Shown here in pieces: positions 6,891-10,991 of a DNA stretch of 10,991 nt (the first letter of the stretch is position 1; every line of letters begins with the position of its first letter). The stretch comes from Bacteroidales bacterium (lineage in GTDB: Bacteria; Bacteroidota; Bacteroidia; Bacteroidales; WCHB1-69). The notes beneath the pieces were generated by a model. It did no database searches. It was not told the DNA's origin and saw only the letters and a program-made list of their open reading frames with translations. The DNA lies in assembly GCA_016290715.1 (NCBI GenBank), contig JAEEUY010000145.1, positions 1-10,991 on the forward strand, given 5' to 3'. Made by a program: the position numbers and the translations under genes.

Positions 6891-7367
6891 TTATAAGCAA
6901 CAATTACATAACTGGCAAACAGATAATGCCAAAGAAACAATACCTACTAAAATGGAAACCAATCCCATTATAACGGCAATACGAAACGGATAACGGATAG
7001 GCGATTGCGCATGATTCCATAAATAACAAAACCAATTTGTCGGTTGTACAATAACTTTAGAACCTTCTACTACTTGCAATTGTTTCATACTTCGATAACC
7101 AATCATAATGTCTTGGGTAGTAAAATCATTGAGAGTATTACCGACAGCTCGTCTATATATGGTCTTTTTGTGCTGTTTGTTTGTAACCTTCACCAATACT
7201 TCCCACGCTTCATTGGATACTTCTGCATTATTCCAACCCGAAAGTTTACCAATATTTCGATTTTGCAATGCGACGTATTGTTCGCTTTCTTGGTGTCTAT
7301 CCGTAAAATCTTTGTCAAACTTTTTAATCAAAAGCGACAAAGTCTTTTCTTGTATGCTTTTTTTCAT
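6891..7367 (-). CDS. C-terminally anchored membrane protein, unknown function
   Basis: The 158-residue product has a soluble N-terminal part of about 120 residues and one strong transmembrane helix at about 130-150 (IAVIMGLVSILVGIVSLALS). It then ends in a Cys-rich tail, CQLCNCC (151-157). There is no N-terminal signal peptide, so the soluble part should be cytoplasmic and the short tail external or in the membrane interface. The middle region has a strand-turn pattern IYRRAVGNTLNDFT...DIMIGYRSMKQLQVVEGSKVIVQ, broken here by a few residues. This resembles a small beta barrel of the AbrB/double-psi kind, but I cannot establish that. It lies between the GYF_2-domain protein gene (76-base gap) and the PD-(D/E)XK-like gene (17-base gap) and could tether the system to the membrane. 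Confidence 0.75.
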   Translation of the reverse strand: MKKSIQEKTLSLLIKKFDKDFTDRHQESEQYVALQNRNIGKLSGWNNAEVSNEAWEVLVKVTNKQHKKTIYRRAVGNTLNDFTTQDIMIGYRSMKQLQVVEGSKVIVQPTNWFCYLWNHAQSPIRYPFRIAVIMGLVSILVGIVSLALSVCQLCNCCL

Positions 7368-7443
7368 ATTTAAAGTTGCATTTATTTGTTGAATTTAGGT
7401 ATTGTTTGGACGGGATAAATAATAACTACAATTTTTGGTGGGT

Positions 7444-8961
7444 CTACAAGATAGACGGAGGAGGGGGAACTGCACCGAATAAATGGGAAAGTTCTTGCCG
7501 ATTGCCTGCTTGTTCCCAATTGTCCATTCCTTGAGTCCATACATACGTGTTCCGATTAACCGTACCTTGAGCAATCATGTCTTGTAACTGCATTACTGAA
7601 TAAGGTCCCAAGGTTTGACCATTAACGGAAATGTTGTACATGCATTGGTTTGGAGCAGGTGGAGGGAACATAAGAGGTGCCGATGTGCTAACAGATGTGG
7701 CAGGAGAATGACCAATTGAATTTGAAAAGTTAAAGGCAAATTTTTCCACAATACTGGTTACTTTTGCCGCATAAGCATCAATTTCGGGCTTGAGTGCAGT
7801 GGCTTTTTCCACAGCCAAGTCAGCTTGAGCTAGTTCTTTTTTTGCAGTTTGCAAATCTTCTTCATCATGTTCCACATCTGATTCCAATCGATTAATCTTT
7901 TCCTTCAGGTCATTGCGGAGTTGAAAACGGATTGACGAAGTATTTTCATACTCTTTTTGTGTACTTTCAAGTTCTAATTTGGTCTTTTTAAACTCGCATT
8001 CGGCTTCGTTAACCCTTTCCAATGATTTGTTACGCAAGAATATAATGTAGTCATATCCCGTCAATGTTTTCTTCTTTTTTTGAAGTGAGTTAAGAGGATC
8101 ATCGAAAAAGTTATTTACGACATTATCGATGTCAAGTGTTTTTCCAATACTGACCAATAAATATTTGTATTTATCCTCTTCAAAAAGTTCAACAAGTTTT
8201 TCTCCATATCTTTCAAGCATTCCGTGGAGAACAATAGAAGGGCCTATCATTTCTGCGTAGCGATCAAATATTGTAAAAGTATTTTTTAAAGTGTCGAAAT
8301 GTTGTTTCTTTTTCTCTTCTACTCGTTTTTTGTCACCGATAAAAGAAATGAGTTTCCCGAAAAAATTTTGTTGCCCGTTTTGTTTGGCAAAAACATTCTT
8401 AACGACAACATTCCCTACTGACGCTGCTGTTGCACCTCCAGTGGCTACTAATGATGCAACGGAGACAACACTTTTTGAAAGAATGTCACCTGCTTGTGAG
8501 AGCAATTGAATGCCTTCCTCTTTATTGGAGTTAATTTCATACTGCAGTTGTGCTTCGTTAAAAAACATAAAACTTTGAATCATCAGTGCAAAACTTTCAC
8601 GAACAGCGTCTCTTTCTGAATCGTTTACGGCAGACTGTATGGCTTTATACAGGCACATCACCATAGTGTCAACGGCCATCCCCGTCAAAGCGGGGGATTT
8701 TACAAAGTTAAGCACTTGTATTTGTGATTGCAATGCCTGCATGGCGGATGGGGAACATTGAGTCCCTTGCATTTCTTGGAGATAGGAACTCATTCCATCC
8801 AAAGTATTGATTGTTGTCACGCCATTTTCAACTATCTTATCTGGCAAAGCGGGCATATTGTCCTTGTCTTTTTCAGAAGAGTTACCTGTCAATAACGATG
8901 ACACGGATGTTGCCTTGTCAGCAAGGTCTTTAATCATGTTGATATTGTTAAGTAATCCCAT
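7444..8961 (-). CDS. Coiled-coil protein with C-terminal GYF_2-type domain
   Basis: The 505-residue product has several parts. The N-terminus MGLLNNINMIKDLADKA is helical and resembles the start of the 120-residue neighbour (MGILNN). Residues to about 155 look helical. A small-residue hydrophobic stretch at about 160-195 (SVVSVASLVATGGATAASVG) could insert in a membrane or pack as a glycine/alanine helix. A long charged coiled coil spans roughly 300-405. A Ser/Pro-rich linker leads to a GYF_2-like domain at 441-496 (YNISVNGQTLGPYS...LQDMIAQGTVNRNTYVWTQGMDNWE, in two parts), and the tail is AVPPPPSIL. GYF_2 domains generally bind Pro-rich peptides, so the PPPP tail and the PPPAP linker could be ligands for neighbouring copies. 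A scaffold role in the cluster is likely by inference; no enzyme motif is visible. Confidence 0.82.
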   Translation of the reverse strand: MGLLNNINMIKDLADKATSVSSLLTGNSSEKDKDNMPALPDKIVENGVTTINTLDGMSSYLQEMQGTQCSPSAMQALQSQIQVLNFVKSPALTGMAVDTMVMCLYKAIQSAVNDSERDAVRESFALMIQSFMFFNEAQLQYEINSNKEEGIQLLSQAGDILSKSVVSVASLVATGGATAASVGNVVVKNVFAKQNGQQNFFGKLISFIGDKKRVEEKKKQHFDTLKNTFTIFDRYAEMIGPSIVLHGMLERYGEKLVELFEEDKYKYLLVSIGKTLDIDNVVNNFFDDPLNSLQKKKKTLTGYDYIIFLRNKSLERVNEAECEFKKTKLELESTQKEYENTSSIRFQLRNDLKEKINRLESDVEHDEEDLQTAKKELAQADLAVEKATALKPEIDAYAAKVTSIVEKFAFNFSNSIGHSPATSVSTSAPLMFPPPAPNQCMYNISVNGQTLGPYSVMQLQDMIAQGTVNRNTYVWTQGMDNWEQAGNRQELSHLFGAVPPPPSIL

Positions 8962-8995
8962 ATTGTTTTTTTTATATTTAAATGATTGTTTAAAG

Positions 8996-9358
8996 TTAGT
9001 ATTCTCCTCTTGCAGCCTGTCCGATAGTGATGTTGTTAGGCACGCATTTTTTGTCGGCCTTGTCCTTAACTTGCACGGTTACACCGAAGTTTTGGTCAAA
9101 TAGTTTTTCTACATCGCCCACTTTCATAGAGCCTTTAATCTTCAAACCTTCTGCAGTGGCATACACCTCTTTGCTGGTCTTTTTGTTCAAAGCGGCAAGA
9201 GTCATTTCAGGATCTGCCAAAACGGAACCTTTGTAAAATGCCAAGGTTAAGTCAAAATTCTTTTTAAAGTCTGCAGAAATCGTTTTCAATTTTTTGTTCG
9301 GTGCTACTGTAAACTCTGCCTTGTTAAAAGCGTCTTTTAAATTATTTAAAATTCCCAT
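8996..9358 (-). CDS. Two-half-repeat small protein, paralog 1
   Basis: The 120-residue product is the most divergent member of the three-paralog set. Its first half has ISADFKKNFDLTLAFYKG followed by LADPEMTLAAL, and its second half has VGDVEKLFDQNFGVTVQVKD followed by VPNNITIGQAA. It differs in having a longer N-terminal extension, MGILNNLKDAFNKAEFTVA. That extension resembles the first residues of the adjacent GYF_2-domain protein (MGLLNN), so the two may share a targeting or binding element. No leader hairpin like those of the other paralogs is seen before it. The gene lies 60 bases after the 78-residue gene and 34 bases before the 505-residue gene, on one strand. No signal peptide or catalytic residues are visible; function is unknown. 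Confidence 0.8.
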   Translation of the reverse strand: MGILNNLKDAFNKAEFTVAPNKKLKTISADFKKNFDLTLAFYKGSVLADPEMTLAALNKKTSKEVYATAEGLKIKGSMKVGDVEKLFDQNFGVTVQVKDKADKKCVPNNITIGQAARGEY

Positions 9359-9418
9359 AATGTTTTATTTTTTAATTGTTAATATAATAAAAATGTTTCT
9401 TTTCTTCTTGTATCAATA

Positions 9419-9655
9419 TTATTTGTTTTCAGCAAAATCCAATAATTTTTTACCCAATTGTTGAACGGTCCATTCCGGATCGAATTGAAATCCTGCTTGG
9501 TTGGCCAACTCTCTCAAAGCGGCTTTTACCGAACCATGTTTTTCCACCATTTCTTTGCTTACCTCAATCGTGTTGTCTTCGTTTTGCCAAACCATGTGAC
9601 CGGCAATCAATTTGCCTCTTTTTTTGTCTTCTTTTGTAATTTTACCTGTTGCCAT
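9419..9655 (-). CDS. Small acidic/basic mixed protein, unknown function
   Basis: The 78-residue product begins MATGKITKEDKKRGKLIAG, contains the segment GHMVWQNEDNTIEVSKEMVE, and ends in a likely two-helix region (VKAALRELANQAG, then WTVQQLGKKLLDFAENK). There is no signal peptide or transmembrane segment. The last part, TVQQLGKKLLDF, recalls the TL-x-x-L helix cap of the two-half-repeat paralogs, but the match is too short to claim homology. It starts 12 bases after the stop of the GIY-YIG-like gene and shares with the 120-residue gene an 18-base initiation region, AAAAATAAAACATTATGG on the minus strand. Position and spacing make it a real operon member. I do not recognise the family. Confidence 0.75.
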   Translation of the reverse strand: MATGKITKEDKKRGKLIAGHMVWQNEDNTIEVSKEMVEKHGSVKAALRELANQAGFQFDPEWTVQQLGKKLLDFAENK

Positions 9656-9667
9656 AATGTTTTATTT

Positions 9668-10198
9668 TTAATGTTTATTATCTGTTCTTTTCTTTTTCAG
9701 TTCTGCAATCCACTCAAATGGCATCGTATTGTTCTTGCTGATATTAAGCGGATAAGAAAATTTCTTTTGAGCGAGTTCCGCTGTTTCCTTATCTTCCGCT
9801 TGTTCGGGAGTGTCTGTATAATCCCATTCCCAATAGCAACTGTCTATCAGCTTGTTTACAAGTACTTCTGCATCTTTGTCGTTTTTTTCCGGAGCAATGA
9901 TAGAACGCAAAGTTCTCCTTAGCGTGGAACTTTTAAACGGACCGCGGATATGCCAGCGAATACGTCTGCTCATATCGCTGCTGATACCAAAATATAATGC
10001 AATATAAGTTGCTCCTTCAATACTTTTTTCTTGGAGAATTCTGCCTTCATGTTGCAGGGGACTCTTGAATTTCGACAACAACTTTTTCGCTTCGGTTTTG
10101 GGAAACCACCAGCGATAAACTCCGGGGCGTTTTTCAACCTCTAATTGTCTTTTTTCAAGTTGTTCCCGCAATTTCGCTACTAATTTTATATTATTCAT
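9668..10198 (-). CDS. GIY-YIG-like nuclease-fold protein
   Basis: The 176-residue protein carries a divergent GIY-YIG pattern. The first strand is PGVYRWWFP with Tyr28 as the GIY tyrosine. The second is TYIALYFGISSDMSRRIRWH with Tyr69-Phe-Gly71 for YIG, and the conserved Arg is probably Arg78 or Arg81. A late Glu (138 or 141) stands before YPLN with Asn152, matching the E-x(9-13)-P-x-N end of the domain. An insertion of about 25 residues separates the two strands. An in-frame TTG at 10213 would add five residues; the ATG at 10198 is chosen. It is the first gene of the minus-strand cluster, directly downstream of the structured RNA region. GIY-YIG domains cut DNA in repair, homing and restriction; which role applies here cannot be read from the sequence. 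Confidence 0.68.
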   Translation of the reverse strand: MNNIKLVAKLREQLEKRQLEVEKRPGVYRWWFPKTEAKKLLSKFKSPLQHEGRILQEKSIEGATYIALYFGISSDMSRRIRWHIRGPFKSSTLRRTLRSIIAPEKNDKDAEVLVNKLIDSCYWEWDYTDTPEQAEDKETAELAQKKFSYPLNISKNNTMPFEWIAELKKKRTDNKH

Positions 10199-10271
10199 TA
10201 TTGAAGAATGCAAATAGTTCAGTTTTTACTGCCTATCCTTTTCTTTTTCACCGGAGATTCCCCATCCGGCA

Positions 10272-10279
10272 CAAACATA
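10272..10279 (-). promoter_or_regulatory. Candidate -7 promoter element for the minus-strand cluster
   Basis: The minus-strand bases TATGTTTG match TAnnTTTG. The site lies 73 bases before the ATG of the GIY-YIG-like gene and just beyond the U-rich end of the candidate structured RNA. No clear -33 TTG is present at the usual distance, since the upstream bases are the RNA's U-tract. The cluster could instead be read through from further upstream. Confidence 0.33.
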
Positions 10280-10286
10280 AAAACTT

Positions 10287-10460
10287 GAAAATAAAAAGCG
10301 CGGGAATCTGAATCCATCACTTATCCCGCACACTTGGCTCTGGTATTGCCATCTCCCGAGGATAAGCAATGCCGAAGCCCACGCTGTTGTATATATCATA
10401 GGAATTTGGATTCCTATGTATAGAAATGCTAAAATAGCATCACTATAGACATATATCAAC
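10287..10460 (-). ncRNA. Candidate structured RNA ending in a terminator-like stem
   Basis: On the minus strand these helices can form. A junction stem is 10451-10460 with 10386-10396 (10 bp, one bulge). It encloses hairpin A (10419-10447: TATAG, a U-U/G-U step, ATGCTA, loop TTT) and hairpin B (10397-10418: 9 bp, loop CCAA). Directly abutting it is P1 (10378-10385 with 10297-10304, AGCGTGGG/CCCGCGCT), which encloses P2 (10360-10371 with 10315-10326, 12 bp) and a small TGGC/GCCA hairpin. After P1 comes TTTTTATTTT. The helices are adjacent with almost no unpaired bases in the junction. P1 has one wobble and P2 has two, and on the plus strand these positions are A-C mismatches, so minus-strand RNA is favoured. 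I cannot assign a known RNA family. It may be a stand-alone small RNA or a cis leader of the cluster. Confidence 0.6.
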
Positions 10461-10487
10461 CTATGGACATTGACCATTGCCTTACCG

Positions 10488-10540
10488 TGCGGAAGATTTT
10501 GAATTTACCAGATTCGTGTGCCGCAGATAAGACGTTATCT
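10488..10540 (-). other. Further hairpins upstream of the structured RNA
   Basis: On the minus strand AGATAA-CGTC-TTATCT forms a 6-bp hairpin (10525-10540). Directly after it, TGCGG (10521-10525, sharing one base) can pair with CCGCA (10488-10492) around a GAAT/ATTC inner hairpin. These may be a 5' domain of the structured RNA at 10287-10460 or unrelated small palindromes in non-coding DNA. Confidence 0.35.
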
Positions 10541-10829
10541 CAACGCCTTTTAGTATTTTGTCGCCCACCCCAAACCCATCAAGGCTTCGGATGTTTGACG
10601 ATGCAAAAATAATAAAAAAAACAATACAAATAGAACTATCTCAATATTTTTTTAATAATTTTAAAACAATTTCAATATTTTTTATAATTATGACTTCTAC
10701 ACAAAATTTTTCCTCTTATACATACAACATCATTTTGTGAAAGGTCCATCGCACGTTGAGACGAATAATAATACAATGTTTAAAATTCAATTTTTCTTAA
10801 AAATTGTTACTTGTTTCAAATTTTTATTG
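10541..10829. other. Intergenic region between divergent units, no gene seen
   Basis: This stretch is very AT-rich from about 10605 on. The only open frame of note is 60 codons of low-complexity Ile/Phe/Asn-rich sequence, which looks non-coding. A TAnnTTTG match on the minus strand (10604-10611, TATTTTTG) could start a transcript toward the structured RNA, though no well-spaced -33 element is seen. An imperfect hairpin CAAAC...GTTTG spans 10571-10596. The rest shows nothing I can support. Confidence 0.5.
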
Positions 10830-10837
10830 TACTTTTG
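10830..10837 (+). promoter_or_regulatory. Promoter -7 element for the right-edge gene
   Basis: TACTTTTG matches TAnnTTTG exactly. TTG trinucleotides upstream (10804-10806 and 10811-10813) are possible -33 elements, with spacings slightly longer and shorter than usual. The site is 40 bases before the ATG at 10878, and its last base is the first base of a large palindrome, so the start of transcription falls inside that palindrome. Confidence 0.65.
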
Positions 10838-10875
10838 CAAGCTGAAAATACAAAATTTTTGTATATACAGCTTGC
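10837..10875. promoter_or_regulatory. Imperfect 39-bp palindrome, probable operator
   Basis: Outer arms GCAAGCTG (10837-10844) and CAGCTTGC (10868-10875) are perfect complements. Inner arms ATACAAAA and TTTTGTAT (10848-10864) surround a single central T, separated from the outer arms by 3 bases on each side. The element runs from the promoter -7 box to two bases before the ATG. It could bind a dimeric repressor at two scales or fold at the 5' end of the mRNA and hide the start codon. Confidence 0.68.
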
Positions 10876-10877
10876 TT

Positions 10878-10991
10878 ATGAATATTTTGAATATCATATT
10901 ATCCAGTTCACGGACGGTGTTTACCCCTCAATGGTTAGCCATGACATGTGAAGAAAAAGAACGGCAGTCATTACGACGTTCTCTTATTTAC
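10878..10991 (+). CDS. Start of a gene, possibly an AbiEi-type antitoxin (partial)
   Basis: The open frame runs from ATG at 10878 to the window edge, 38 codons. The product begins MNILNIILSSSRTVFTPQWL and continues with AMTCEEKERQSLRRSLIY. The pattern SRTVFTPQWLAM...SLRRSLIY looks like the first helices of a winged helix-turn-helix: a short helix, a Val-Phe-Thr turn, then a recognition helix with Arg-Arg. AbiEi antitoxins of type IV toxin-antitoxin systems have such an N-terminal domain and repress their own promoter through inverted repeats, which fits the palindrome just before this ATG. The resemblance is from memory and short, so the family call is weak. That a real gene starts here is well supported by the promoter, operator and open frame. 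Confidence 0.5.
   Translation, partial: MNILNIILSSSRTVFTPQWLAMTCEEKERQSLRRSLIY

Noticed and set aside
6874..6903. Longer N-terminus for the PD-(D/E)XK-like protein
   Set aside because: It would use a TTG and overlap the upstream gene; the ATG at 6873 fits the operon spacing better.
9355..9669. Repeated 18-base sequence CCATAATGTTTTATTTTT before two genes
   Set aside because: It spans two start codons and AT-rich leaders, so it most likely reflects a common initiation context rather than a mobile or regulatory repeat.
9458..9922. 154-codon plus-strand open frame
   Set aside because: Antisense shadow of the 78-residue and GIY-YIG-like genes; the apparent hydrophobicity comes from complementing Lys/Glu-rich codons.
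10226..10477. 83-codon open frame on the minus strand
   Set aside because: It lies across the strongly paired region 10287-10460 and runs into the U-rich tract. Its product has no recognisable domain, and its base pattern is explained better by RNA structure. A short membrane protein cannot be fully excluded.
10558..10740. 60-codon plus-strand open frame
   Set aside because: Low-complexity Ile/Phe/Asn-rich product from very AT-rich DNA, with no promoter or conserved pattern.
1..10991. CRISPR array, insertion sequence, integrase site or tRNA
   Set aside because: No regularly spaced repeats, transposase or integrase motifs, terminal inverted repeats or cloverleaf sequence were found by eye on either strand.

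Overview
The window looks like a chromosomal segment of a Bacteroidota bacterium, probably order Bacteroidales. Evidence: AT-rich intergenic DNA, AT-rich leaders without clear Shine-Dalgarno sites before most start codons, several matches to the Bacteroidota -7 promoter element TAnnTTTG, and a dipeptidyl-peptidase 5-like S9 C-terminus. No transposase, integrase, tRNA, rRNA or CRISPR array is visible.

Layout. Bases 3-272 (+) are the end of a serine peptidase gene, closed by a bidirectional terminator (274-298). Everything from 375 to 10198 is on the minus strand. Read 5' to 3' on that strand, a cluster of mostly unrecognised genes comes first: a GIY-YIG-like nuclease (10198-9668), a 78-residue protein, a 120-residue two-half-repeat protein, a 505-residue coiled-coil protein with a C-terminal GYF_2-type domain, a tail-anchored membrane protein, a PD-(D/E)XK-like nuclease (6873-6232), two more paralogs of the 120-residue protein (6172-5858 and 5718-5371), a basic coiled-coil protein, a 49-residue basic protein and a lipoprotein (4796-3474). 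A second unit follows: a Kv-like channel with an odd pore loop, a small M20/M28-like metallopeptidase and pyroglutamyl peptidase. These three are linked by two ATGA stop/start overlaps.

RNA and regulation. Upstream of the cluster, about 10287-10460 on the minus strand folds on paper into a compact RNA: a three-way junction stacked directly on a two-helix domain, ending in a U-rich tract. Several pairs are G-U wobbles only when read from the minus strand, which supports that direction. Two nearly identical hairpin leaders, with opposite-arm changes that keep pairing, sit exactly 27 nt before two of the paralogous genes. At the right edge a plus-strand gene begins (10878 onward). Its promoter runs into a 39-bp imperfect palindrome that ends two bases before the ATG, which suggests autoregulation. 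The visible 38 residues weakly resemble the N-terminal helix-turn-helix of AbiEi-type antitoxins.

How the genes may work together. The 10198-4876 cluster combines two nuclease-fold proteins, three copies of one small domain family, a scaffold-like protein and a membrane protein. It reads as one multi-protein system of unknown function, possibly defence or stress related. That is inference from gene content and spacing. The channel/peptidase/Pcp unit is more conventional in its enzymes, but the coupling of an ion channel to two peptidases is unusual.
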